The notes beneath the pieces are model-generated. The model was not told the origin of the DNA. It worked only from the letters and a program-made list of their open reading frames with translations, and searched no databases. From the NCBI RefSeq assembly GCF_901538265.1, contig NZ_LR593886.1:4423738-4487737 (forward strand): a stretch of DNA of 64,000 nucleotides. The letters are read 5' to 3'. The DNA comes from Gemmata massiliana (lineage in GTDB: Bacteria; Planctomycetota; Planctomycetia; Gemmatales; Gemmataceae). Position 1 is the stretch's first letter. The number at the start of each line of letters is the position of its first letter. Shown piece after piece: positions 8,638-16,906 of this stretch. The translations under genes and the position numbers were made by a program.

Positions 8638-9960
8638 ATGAACCTCGATCCCCCGCTGCCCGGTTCTTGCACGCCCGATGACCACCGGCTGCACCGCCGG
8701 CTGTTCCTCAAGGGCCTGGCCGCCTCCGGCCTCCCCGCCGTGACGAGTTTCTCCGGCTTGTTCACCAACCCGGTGTTCGCCGAGGCCGCTAAGAAGGCTC
8801 AGAAGAAGGTGCTCCTCCTGTGGCTGTGCGGAGGGCCGAGCCAGTTCGAGACGTGGGATCCGAAGCCGGGTCGGGCATCGAGCGGCCCGTTCCCGAGCAT
8901 CCCGACCTCGGTTCCCGGCGTCCGCTTCTCGTCGCTCATGCCGCGGTGCGCGGGCATTGCCCACGACTTGAACGTCGTGCGGTGCATGCGCACCAAACAG
9001 ACGGAGCACTTGCAGGCGATCAACCTGCTGACCCGCGGCAACCCGGACCGGGCCGGGTTTACCCGACCGACCCTCGGGGCGGCGATATCGGCCGCCCTGG
9101 GTGCCGTGAACACGAAGCTGCCGAACTTCATCCTCCTCGATCCGAACCCACGGGGCAACGAGTTCGAGGCTTACAAGGCCAGCGACCTCGCGGGCTGGCT
9201 CGGGCCGCAGCACGCGCCCGTCCGTCTCGGTGGCAGTTTCACGCAACTCGGACGCGCCGTGGACGCGCTGGCGGACGCGAAAGAAGACCGGCTCGCCCTG
9301 CGCCAGTACTTCTCCAAGAAGTACGAGAACGAGCGGAACAGCCGGACCGCCGCCGCCCAGAACGTGGCGTTCGACAAGATGAAGGGGCTGACCGCCAGTG
9401 CCGACCTGTTCGACCCGGCGAAACTGACGGAGGTGGACCGGTCCCGGTACGGTCCCGGTACGTTCGGCATACACACCCTCATGGCCCGCAACCTCATCGA
9501 GAACGGGGCCCCGTTCGTGATGGTCGCCAACGGGATGCCGTGGGACAACCACGTCCTGAACCACGAGATCCACCAGATGCTGGTTCCAGAACTCGACCGG
9601 ATCCTGCACCACCTGCTCGCCGACCTCAAGGACCGCGGGTTGCTCGACCACACGCTGGTCGTGGCGATGGGCGAGTTCGGGCGGACGCCGTGGTTGAACA
9701 CGTCCCGCGGCCGGGACCACTACCCGAACGCCTGGAGCCTGATGATGACCGGCTGCGGGCTGAAGCGCGGCACCATCGTCGGGGCGACGGACGCGGACGG
9801 CGTGGACCCCGACGGCAAGTCATACGACGAGCAGAACCTGTTCGCGACCATCTTCACCGCGCTGGGGATCGACCCCCACGCGGAGTACGACCTGACCAAC
9901 ATGCCCACGTTCCACCGCGTCGAGGACCGGGCCGAACCGATCCGGGAGGTACTGGCATGA
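8638..9960 (+). CDS. DUF1501 family protein
   Basis: 440 residues, starting 6 bases after the preceding stop. The N-terminus has a twin-arginine-like signal (HRRLFLKGLAASGLPAV), suggesting folded export. Landmarks of the alkaline-phosphatase/sulfatase-like DUF1501 fold are visible: LLLWLCGGPSQFETWDPKP near the N-terminus, the central VMVANGMPWDNHVLNHE, VVAMGEFGRTP and GRDHYPNAWSLMMTG. The family is the usual partner of PSCyt1/DUF1549/DUF1553 proteins. The stop codon overlaps the start of the next gene (ATGA), indicating translational coupling. Confidence 0.93.
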   Translation: MNLDPPLPGSCTPDDHRLHRRLFLKGLAASGLPAVTSFSGLFTNPVFAEAAKKAQKKVLLLWLCGGPSQFETWDPKPGRASSGPFPSIPTSVPGVRFSSLMPRCAGIAHDLNVVRCMRTKQTEHLQAINLLTRGNPDRAGFTRPTLGAAISAALGAVNTKLPNFILLDPNPRGNEFEAYKASDLAGWLGPQHAPVRLGGSFTQLGRAVDALADAKEDRLALRQYFSKKYENERNSRTAAAQNVAFDKMKGLTASADLFDPAKLTEVDRSRYGPGTFGIHTLMARNLIENGAPFVMVANGMPWDNHVLNHEIHQMLVPELDRILHHLLADLKDRGLLDHTLVVAMGEFGRTPWLNTSRGRDHYPNAWSLMMTGCGLKRGTIVGATDADGVDPDGKSYDEQNLFATIFTALGIDPHAEYDLTNMPTFHRVEDRAEPIREVLA

Positions 9961-11015
9961 AACTGGCCAAAACCAAAGACCTGACACTACCGACCGGTGC
10001 GCTCGGCCTGGCCGTCACGGCCGACGCCAAGCGCCTGTACGTCCCGTGCATGGACGGGGCCGTGTACGAGTGCGACCCGGCCACCGGCAAGGCGACGCCA
10101 TTGCCCGACCGGCACGCCAGCTTCGCCTCCGGCTGCGTGCTGCTGCCCGGCGACGAGGCGCTGGTCTCGGCCGGTTACGACGGCACGCTGCTCTGGCACG
10201 ACCTGTCCGCGAAGCGGTGCGTGCGCCGGGTTCAGGCCCACACGTTCTGGTCGTGGCGGCTCGCGATGTCGCTCGACGGCCGGTACGTCGCCTCGACCTC
10301 GGGCCAGTACCTCGCCGGCGGCGAGAAGTACGAACCGGCCGCGGCCAAGGAGCCCCAGGTCAAGGTGTTCGACGCGAAAACCGGTGCGCTGGTGCGGTCG
10401 TTCGACCACGGACCGCCGGTGCTGAGCGCGGCGTTCACCCCGGACGGCAAGCACCTTGCCGCGGGCAACATGATGGGCGAGGTCGGCGTGTGGAACGTGG
10501 GCGACGGCAAGGTCGCCGCCCGGTTCACGACGCCCGACTTCACCTCCTGGGGCCAGATCAAGAGCCCGCACTACTGCGGCGGTATCTACGACATGGCGTT
10601 CACTGCGGATGGCTCCTCGTTACTGTGCTGCGGCATGGGTCCGATGGGCGACCCGATGGCCGGCAACGGCAAGATGACGTGGCAGCAGTGGGACTGGCGC
10701 GCCGACCCGCCGAAGAAGCTGAAACAGATCCGGGACGGGGACAGCGGGGCCGGGCTCATGGAAGCGCTGGCCCTGGTGCCCGGCGGGGGCTTCCTGATGG
10801 CCGGCCGGCAGGCCCAGGGGACGTGGACTACCGCCGTGTTCGGCGACGACGGCAAACTGGTGGCCTCGATGGACACGAAGTCGCGCGTCACGCGGGCCGC
10901 CTTTTCGCCGGACGGTAAGGCGCTTTACCTCGCCGCGGCCGTCGGCCAGCCCAAACGAAACGACCGCAGCGTGTGGGGCGACTACGGGCGCGTCCACGTC
11001 GTCAGCGTCGGCTGA
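9957..11015 (+). CDS. WD40-like beta-propeller protein
   Basis: 352 residues. The ATG at 9957 overlaps the DUF1501 stop by four bases (ATGA), so it is the third gene of the operon. The sequence is made of WD40-type blades: ALVSAGYDGTLLWHDLSAKR, VKVFDAKTGALVRSFDHG, LAAGNMMGEVGVWNVGDGK and TRAAFSPDGKALYLA. No signal peptide is visible, so it may remain cytoplasmic or be exported with a partner. WD40 proteins commonly accompany the DUF1549/DUF1501 pair in planctomycetes, probably as a scaffold. An open frame extends upstream of 9957 through the DUF1501 gene, but it is an out-of-frame shadow. Confidence 0.88.
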   Translation: MKLAKTKDLTLPTGALGLAVTADAKRLYVPCMDGAVYECDPATGKATPLPDRHASFASGCVLLPGDEALVSAGYDGTLLWHDLSAKRCVRRVQAHTFWSWRLAMSLDGRYVASTSGQYLAGGEKYEPAAAKEPQVKVFDAKTGALVRSFDHGPPVLSAAFTPDGKHLAAGNMMGEVGVWNVGDGKVAARFTTPDFTSWGQIKSPHYCGGIYDMAFTADGSSLLCCGMGPMGDPMAGNGKMTWQQWDWRADPPKKLKQIRDGDSGAGLMEALALVPGGGFLMAGRQAQGTWTTAVFGDDGKLVASMDTKSRVTRAAFSPDGKALYLAAAVGQPKRNDRSVWGDYGRVHVVSVG

Positions 11016-11125
11016 CGCACCCGTTCCGCCGAACAGACATCTGTCGGTAGGGTGCGAATACCCACGCGAATAACGAGTTTGCTCTTGCGCGGTCGGTAAG
11101 CGGCGCGAATACGCGCCGCCAGACC

Positions 11126-11380
11126 CTACGCTCTGGCGAACGACTTCCGGATAAACGCGACCCAGTCGGTATCGAGCTGCCCGCCCACCCGCAGGAACCA
11201 CGCGGCCGCTTCGACTGCCGCGGCGGAAGTTCTCGTCGTGTGGAGTTCAACCTGAAGTCGCATGAACTGCGCGCGGAGGTCGTCGCGCTCTTGAAGCCAG
11301 TCGGCGTAGACGAGCTTGAGGGTCGTGTCGGCGGGGCTAGCGAGGATCGCCCTCCGGAACGCGATGTCATCGGACTGCAT
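11126..11380 (-). CDS. TIGR02996 (repeat-companion) domain protein
   Basis: 84 residues from the ATG at 11380. The N-terminal half (DDIAFRRAILASPADTTLKL, then VYADWLQERDD, then RAQFMRLQVEL) is the TIGR02996 domain, which is nearly restricted to Gemmata-type planctomycetes, where it often sits in front of leucine-rich or other repeats. Here no repeats follow and the protein ends about 35 residues later, so it is a solo or shortened copy. Function unknown. It is convergent with the WD40 gene. Confidence 0.75.
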   Translation of the reverse strand: MQSDDIAFRRAILASPADTTLKLVYADWLQERDDLRAQFMRLQVELHTTRTSAAAVEAAAWFLRVGGQLDTDWVAFIRKSFARA

Positions 11381-11549
11381 GGCCGAATGCTCTCTGTGGC
11401 GCCAACTGGCGAGACAGTCGCCGCATCGGGTACCGAGCAAGACAGTCGGTTCGGGCTCAAGGTTCGCCCGAACCAGAGATTCACTTGATCGCCCCTATCC
11501 TCTCAACGCCTGTGGCCGTTGCAACCTGCCGTAAGTGGGGGCAACGGTA

Positions 11550-11684
11550 GTGAAGGTTGTGAAGCAATCCCCGGTAGTCGGTGCCAACGTGAGCCACCGT
11601 CCGGTCCCGGCCGAGGCACCCGCCGAACCGCCGCAGGTAGTTCGCGAACGCCGGGTCGAGGGTCGTTATCTCCTGCCCCGTCAT
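11550..11684 (-). pseudogene. IS701-type transposase N-terminal scrap
   Basis: From the ATG at 11684 the frame reads MTGQEITTLDPAFANYLRRF, then GCLGRDRTVAHVGTDYRGLL. This resembles the N-terminus of IS701-type transposases (ALDPxxxxYLxRFxxCFGRxxTxxHFxxYxRGLLSDLPRKS). After about residue 45 the similarity is lost, and the frame stops at 11481. Only the 5' end of an element remains. Confidence 0.5.
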
Positions 11685-11727
11685 CCGTGGTCGTCCGATG
11701 AATCAGCTTTCGGCACCCAATAAGCGA

Positions 11728-12618
11728 TCAGTAATCCCAGAAGGCCGATACCCAACGAAAGACGTCGCCGGCGACCGCCACTCGGCCGACGGACGGGAAC
11801 GGCAGGTGCGGGGCCACCAGCGACTCCTCGGTCTCCGCCAGCTCTCGCAACAGGCGGATCCGAACGCGAGCCGCCTCCTCGGGGTCGTGTTCAAAGCCGT
11901 TGTGCCAGTCGGGGTGGTCGAACCCGACCGGGAACACCGCGCCGCCGGCGGACGCTAGTCGTACCACGCTGTGCCCGGGTGTGTGGCCGCCGGTGCGACG
12001 GACAACCCCCGGCGCCACCTCGTACTCCGCCTGGAACGGCCGTAACTGGCTCCGGTACTCGTTCGAGAACCGCTGAGCGACCGACCAGAGTACGCCCGGC
12101 ACCGGCGACGGCATTGAGGTGCGGGAGAAATCGGGGAAAGCCCAGAACTCGACCTCGGCGGCCGCCGCGTGGATCCGCAGATCTGGACACAGCCGGTCCC
12201 TCACTCCCTCGACGAGCAGCCCGCCCACGTGGTCCATGTGCATGTGGGTAAGCACGACGTCGGTCACGGACGCGAGATCGATGCCCGCGGCTCTCAGGCG
12301 CTGGACTAATCGCCCGGCCCGCGGGAAGTCCGGGTACTCCATCCCGAGCCCCGCGTCGATAAGTGTGGTCTGGCTGCCGCTACGCACCGCGACCACGTTA
12401 AGTGGCCAATCGAACGCGTCCGGTGGCAGAAACATGTTGTCCAGCCAGGCCGCCCGGACGGACGGGTCTGCGTTGGTGGCCATCGTCGCGGTTGGTAGCG
12501 AGAGCACCCCATCACTGACCACCAGCACGTCGATCTCGCCGACCCGGATCGCGTAGCGCGACGGAATCAACTCGTCGGTTTCCGGTCCTCCGGTGTGTGC
12601 GGTGTTATCCAAGTTCAT
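11728..12618 (-). CDS. Metallo-beta-lactamase fold hydrolase
   Basis: 296 residues. The zinc-binding signature HMHMDH is at 125-130 (in VVLTHMHMDHVGG). The third His is in GGHTPGHS and a later Asp/His region is HPDWHNGFEHD, as in MBL-fold lactonases and related quorum-quenching or general hydrolases. No signal peptide is visible, so it is probably cytoplasmic. The conserved DAGLGME segment precedes the metal motif. The substrate cannot be told from sequence. It sits between IS debris and the topoisomerase pseudogene on the same strand and is the only intact gene of this block. Confidence 0.88.
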   Translation of the reverse strand: MNLDNTAHTGGPETDELIPSRYAIRVGEIDVLVVSDGVLSLPTATMATNADPSVRAAWLDNMFLPPDAFDWPLNVVAVRSGSQTTLIDAGLGMEYPDFPRAGRLVQRLRAAGIDLASVTDVVLTHMHMDHVGGLLVEGVRDRLCPDLRIHAAAAEVEFWAFPDFSRTSMPSPVPGVLWSVAQRFSNEYRSQLRPFQAEYEVAPGVVRRTGGHTPGHSVVRLASAGGAVFPVGFDHPDWHNGFEHDPEEAARVRIRLLRELAETEESLVAPHLPFPSVGRVAVAGDVFRWVSAFWDY

Positions 12619-12809
12619 GCTCGACTCCTACCCACGGCCGTGTCGGTCACCGTCACCGGGCCCGTGAGCCGGTGCGCCGCCGAACGACCAAGCTCTGCAG
12701 CGGCGGACGCGCTGAGAGCCATTCTCCCCGCCTGCCTCGATAAGCGTGACGGGGTAACACGGGCGGTAACTTAGCAGTGCGTGCATCAAACTTTGGCCGA
12801 GCTGACGTG

Positions 12810-13605
12810 TGCGGCTTTGGGGGCATTCACCCCCGAGGAGCCGGATCACGCGCGCTTCGTCGGCCGAGAGGTGCCCGCGTGCGCGCGCTGAGGGGAACTC
12901 GTTCCCGGTGAGTGCTTCCAGTATCCGTAGGTGAACATAGCTCTTGCGACACACCGCGGTCGTGTTCCCAACTCGATCGCCACCTCTCGCACCACGTTGC
13001 GCACCGCGCGCTCGGCCTCGGTTTTGGTTTCGGGTTTCGGTAGCGCGGCCAGCTTCGTTGCGGCCTTCACGCCCCCGGCCCAGGTGCAGAAATCCTTCGC
13101 GGTAAACTCCGCGCCCGCGGCCCGGCGGCCGTAGGCGTTCACGTCGGGCCGAGCCGATGCTCCGCGCCGCGGGTGAACGTGACGTGGCGGTCGAGCAGCG
13201 TGCTGGGGCCGAACGACTAGTTCGCCCGCACGTACTTGGCGTTCGACGTGCAGGTGCGTTCGGTTGAGCAGCTTCACCACCACCGCGAGCACCTTGTCGC
13301 GAGGGCCCGCGGCGCCGGAGGCCGGGCTCGACGCGCGTGCGAATGCGCGATGGTGAGCGCCTGAACGCGAGCACCGGGCAGATGAGCACATTCGCCCACG
13401 CGGGCAGGATCGCGAGTGCCCGAATGCGAGCGAGTGTGGCGGCGCACGGCACCGCCCGCCCGTCCACGTCGTGGTACCCGCTCGCTCGCGCTTCAGCGCG
13501 GGTTTGGTGCCGCTCCAGAGGCGCAGTCGGACCTTGGTGGGGGAACACGAAGAGTGGGCTCGTGCTTTCCTTTTGTGTTCGTTTGCGGGTGATTAGCTTC
13601 GGCAT
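12810..13605 (-). pseudogene. DNA topoisomerase IB, decayed
   Basis: Fragments of a bacterial (poxvirus-like) topoisomerase IB appear in order on the minus strand. SGYHDVDGRAV and ATLARIRALAILPAWANVLI (about 13480-13377) are followed by a deletion of roughly 35-40 residues and RIRTRVEPGL. A frameshift near 13302 leads to RDKVLAVVVKLLNRT, then DVNAYGRRAAGAEFTAKDF and CTWAGGVKAA. A second shift near 12965 leads to NTTAVCRKSYVHLRILEAL, which contains the Tyr expected to be the nucleophile. The region that should carry the RFRFRGKSG-type catalytic Arg is scrambled. The enzyme would relax supercoils if intact; here it is not functional. Confidence 0.75.
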
Positions 13606-13704
13606 CTCGGAATGTCCTCCGGGACGCACTACAGCAACGCGCGTGCCGAGCTTTGCTTGGACGTGTGACCCCGGAATCACGTTAGTACACTCATCCTCCC
13701 TCGC

Positions 13705-13914
13705 TCACGACCGCGGGGCAGGAAACCGACGAGTGAGCGCGGCGGCACCTGTGATGTGGGCCATCCCGAGCGATGTCGCTTCTGCGACCGTGCTTATGTG
13801 CTCGGGCGTACTGACACGGGCAGATCCGCTGGGAGGTACGGCGAAACGAATTGCTAATTCTACCTTCCCCCAGGAGACCCGACGTGTTGTGGTGATCGAG
13901 ACACGCTTTGTCAC
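13705..13914 (-). CDS. Short hypothetical ORF, doubtful
   Basis: 69 residues from a GTG at 13914 (MTKRVSITTTRRVSWGKVEL, later EATSLGMAHITGAAALTRRF). I recognise no family, and there is no strong ribosome site. It lies in an interval between two dead elements. The start region shares the 15-mer ACGCTTTGTCACGTC (plus strand, near 13902) with the DUF1559 upstream region near 18258, so this may be non-coding repeated DNA rather than a gene. Confidence 0.2.
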   Translation of the reverse strand: MTKRVSITTTRRVSWGKVELAIRFAVPPSGSARVSTPEHISTVAEATSLGMAHITGAAALTRRFPAPRS

Positions 13915-14096
13915 GTCCGAGTCCGTACTCGTGAGTTAGCGGTGGCTCGGAGCACGCGAAGAATGGCGGGAAAGCGGAGAACCAGTAACGGAATGGCATC
14001 TGTTATTTAAAAAGAAAATTTGCTAAAATGATCGAGAGATTTTTCGATATGAGGTTTGCGCCGTGACTGTGTAGCCCGCGTGCGGAGGCTCTTGTC

Positions 14097-14878
14097 ATGG
14101 CGACGGCGACGATGCCCGATGCGTTCTTCGAGTTGGTTTCGCACCACCTGCCGCCCGAGCAACCGGTCGGTCCCAAGGGCGGTTGCCCGCGGGTCCGGAA
14201 CCGGGTGGCGGTGCGAGTCATCTGGTTCATGCTGGCGACCGGTTGCCGGTAGGAGGACGTGCCCCACGAACTCGGGTGCTCGGGCGCACCGCGGGCCGCC
14301 GGCTCCGGGCGTGGGAGGAGGCCGGGATCTGGAACCGACTTCACGCCGACCTGCTGCGGTTGCTCCGCCAGGCCGACAAGTTGGACCCGAGCGTGGCGGT
14401 GGGCACCGTGATCGTGCGCGCGTTCGGCGGGCGCGGGCCCGAACCCGACTGACCGCCGGCGCCCGGGAACCAAGCACGCGCTGCTGGTGGACCGGCACGG
14501 GGTGCCGATGGCGATCCGCACGGCCGGGGCCAACGTGAGCGACCACCGGCTCATCATCCCGCTGGTAGCCTTGTTCCCGGAAGTGGGCGGGAAGCCTGGG
14601 CCACCGAAGGCGTTGCGGACGCGTTGTACGCCGATCGGAGATTCGACAGCGCCGCGACCCGGTGGATCTTGGCGTGGCTGGGTGTCGAGCCGCACATCGC
14701 CAAGCGGAACACGTCGCACGGGAGTGGGTTGGGGAAGGTGCGATGGGTGGTCGAGCGCACCATCAGTTGGATCAAGGGGCTACGGCGCAGGCGGTACGAG
14801 CGACGCGGAATGATGCAACACGCCTGGACGTCACTCGCGGCCAGTATCGTCTGCTTTCACATCTTGAGCGACGAGTAG
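14097..14878 (+). pseudogene. IS5 family transposase, multiple frameshifts
   Basis: The ATG at 14097 opens MATATMPDAFFELVSHHLPP, then GPKGGCPRVRNRVAVRVIWF, and is broken by an in-frame TAG near 14251. A second frame gives AWEEAGIWNRLHADLLRLLR. A third gives DRHGVPMAIRTAGANVSDHR. The last (from 14624) gives YADRRFDSAATRWILAWLGV, then PHIAKRNTSHGSGLGKVRWV and VERTISWIKGLRRRRYERRG. All blocks of a split IS5 (IS427/IS1031-like) transposase are present in order, including the final ERTISWxxxxRRL-R-E region, but at least three frame changes separate them. An AT-rich strip (13997-14050) lies just upstream. Confidence 0.8.
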
Positions 14879-15235
14879 CAACTCGCCGCATAGGTTTTGT
14901 CCGAGCCTTTTAGGTATCTTCGCACGCCCCTCTCCTGCGATTTCCTGCCTTCGACACACGTTCGCCCGTCCGAAACCATCAGTTCTCTCTGAGCCGTCCA
15001 CTTGGTACTCTTGGGACACCCCCCCCCGAAATACGAAAACCGTGAGGTGTCCTCAATGCCCTCACGGCTTCTTTTTAGCAGGGTGGTTGGGTTGGCGACC
15101 TCGTAACACCGCCACATCCACTCCGCTCGTGCAATAACTTCCGCGATAGGTGGACCGGAATGTGTCGAGGGCTGTCGCTTCGGTGACCGAGCGCCCGTGC
15201 GTTGAGAGGGGTGCCTTATCGCCCACGGCGGGGCG
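14879..15235. other. Intergenic stretch
   Basis: Apart from the hairpin at 15040-15076 I see no gene, RNA or repeat. Open frames on both strands lack recognisable content. Confidence 0.5.
15040..15076. terminator. Hairpin terminator, both directions possible
   Basis: CCGTGAGG (15040-15047) pairs with CCTCACGG (15060-15067), followed by CTTCTTTTT on the plus strand. On the minus strand the hairpin is followed by TTTTCG. It could end transcription from the IS side or from the minus-strand gene at 15236-15629. Confidence 0.6.
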
Positions 15236-15629
15236 TCATTTATCCTTCTTCTCCCGCTTCCCCTCGATGTCGAATTCCTGCTTCTGGCCCCCGACTTCCA
15301 CCGTAGTCTTCCCCTTAGAACTTGTCCTTCTCGACCGTCAGTTTGTAGTCGAGGGCGATCTCGTTATCCATGAACTTGCGCACGGCCGAGAACGTGAGCA
15401 CACCGTCCTTCAGCTTCACGTCCTTGAGCTTTTCCCCCTTCTGATCCGCCCAGTCCATCGTACCGGTGAGCTTGTCCCCGTCCTTCTTGATGGTCAGGGT
15501 GGACGTGCGCTTCTGGCCGCCGATCTCGTACTCGCACTGCCACGTCCCGACCGGGTTCGCCTTCTCGTTCCGTGCGCCCGCCACACCACAGAGCCCGAGT
15601 ACTATCGCTGCCGAGAGGAGTGCCTTCAT
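15236..15629 (-). pseudogene. Small secreted protein, frameshifted near its C-terminus
   Basis: The ATG at 15629 gives a signal peptide (MKALLSAAIVLGLCGVAGA) and a small beta-rich domain: NPVGTWQCEYEIGGQKRTST, then GDKLTGTMDWADQKGEKL. The frame hits TAA at about 15315, directly after EKDKF. If one T is dropped, it continues as KGKTTVEVGGQKQEFDIEGK then REKKDK to a TGA at 15236-15238, an excellent fit to the repeated G-D-K-x-x-G-K-x-x-x-E pattern. So the gene carries a single-base insertion, real or a sequencing error. It resembles secreted lipocalin-like 'cost of substitution' domains in planctomycetes; function unknown. Confidence 0.6.
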
Positions 15630-16449
15630 GAGAACCTCCGAGGAGGTGGTAAGGGCCGTCCGCCGCGGATCGCTGCTGGCGATTGTAGGAACCGGTCCGA
15701 AGGGTGACGCCCGCTCGCCTCCGTCGCACAGCCGAATCGTCCGAGTGTTTGAGGTGCTGGTACCATCGCGACCGGAGGGCGCCCGATGACCGAAGCCGAG
15801 TAGTTAGTGTGTGCCGACCCAGTGCCAATGTTTGAGTTCCATGAGCGTTCCGCAAGTGAAAGAACGCCGCAGCTCTTTCATGTCGCTTGCTGCGAGTGTG
15901 TGGAACATCGTTTCATTGACGCTCGGAGCCCAAACGCTCTCGCGTGCGCCTGGCGCTACGCGGACGACCGCGGCTCAGCCGAAGAGTGGCACCAAGCGGC
16001 TGCCGGGGGCGGCGCTGCACGTCTGCGGATGTTGGGTAACGGATATAGTGCTCAACAAAGAGCGACCGGCAGCGCTCAGAAACAGTTGGGTATCGAGCTC
16101 CCCACAACTATCGGCTCACTAAACAAGTTCACCGGATGTAAGTTCTTCGGTGAGCCGGAGGCCAACGTTCTCGTGATCGCAGCAACGACCGGCGTCATTT
16201 CGGCCTGTCATCAATGCCCTCAAAAGAGTAAAATTAGTGTCTGCGGTGCCACCGGCGTGGTCTAGTCCCCGTGTCCGACCATCACCCTCGGGCTCGACCG
16301 AAGAGAGAACCTACCAGGCCGGACCCAGCGCCGGTGACACAAGATGGTACAATGCGAGTGCCACACGGCAATACACCGTAGGTAACTGGTTTTGCTGCGA
16401 TTTCTGGGCATTACCGCGAAATTGTTTTGCACGGTTGGGAAGGGAAGAG
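15630..16449. other. Long stretch without a clear gene
   Basis: About 820 bases. The longest plus-strand frames (from 15807 and 15811) show no known motif, no convincing ribosome site and mixed codon use. They overlap each other in different frames, suggesting decayed or non-coding DNA. I see no RNA gene in it apart from the tRNA at its far end. Confidence 0.45.
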
Positions 16450-16520
16450 TTACCCGGCTAGGATTCGAACCTAGACAAAGAGAACCAAAATCTCTTGTGC
16501 TACCGTTACACTACCGGGTA
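16450..16520 (-). tRNA. tRNA-Gln (anticodon UUG)
   Basis: The minus strand folds as a tRNA. The acceptor arms TACCCGG (16520-16514) and CCGGGTA (16457-16451) pair, with discriminator base A at 16450. There is a D-arm containing GG, and an anticodon stem AGAGA/TCTCT with loop TTTTGGT, giving anticodon TTG (Gln, reading CAA/CAG). The T-arm is CTAGG-TTCGAAT-CCTAG. No CCA is encoded. It is 71 nt and lies alone with no adjacent tRNA. Confidence 0.93.
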
Positions 16521-16906
16521 ATACAACTACTCATCAAATCCGTTGTCCTTAGCTCAACTCCCCACACACTGTCAACCCAAAATTGCCTCATTTTGGGGTA
16601 ATCAAGTAGTTATGATTTGGTAAATGTGGCCGTCCATTTGGGTTGCCCACAGGCAGGCGAGTCCCGTCCGATCGTGGGGGTATTCTCTCGAAAGTGGCCG
16701 GTTTGGTCAAGGGCTGTAGCTGGTGGAGCAGAATTCCGTGGGTCACGCTGTGACGGGGCCGTTCGGGAACCGCGTTCGTTCTATCGAGACCGTCGTTGGT
16801 TCTCCATTACTCGGACACTACACTGAATCCGGTTCTGAGCGCCGGTTCGTTCATCACGGTTCCGCGCGCCGCACATTCAAGGTTGCCCGCCTGCCCCGGA
16901 GTTCCC
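16521..16906. other. Intergenic stretch upstream of the NMP-kinase-like gene
   Basis: About 385 bases separate the tRNA from the GTG start at 16907. The part near 16545-16625 is relatively AT-rich and could hold promoters for either side. No open frame here has recognisable content. Confidence 0.4.

Noticed and set aside
8820..9956. In-frame upstream extension of the WD40 gene
   Set aside because: This part overlaps the DUF1501 gene in another frame and reads as Arg/Pro-rich noise; the ATGA overlap at 9957 defines the start.
13890..13915. 15-mer ACGCTTTGTCACGTC shared with 18258-18272 as a mobile-element end
   Set aside because: Only two copies in the window, no paired inverted end and no common flanking sequence; kept only as a note on the doubtful ORF at 13705.
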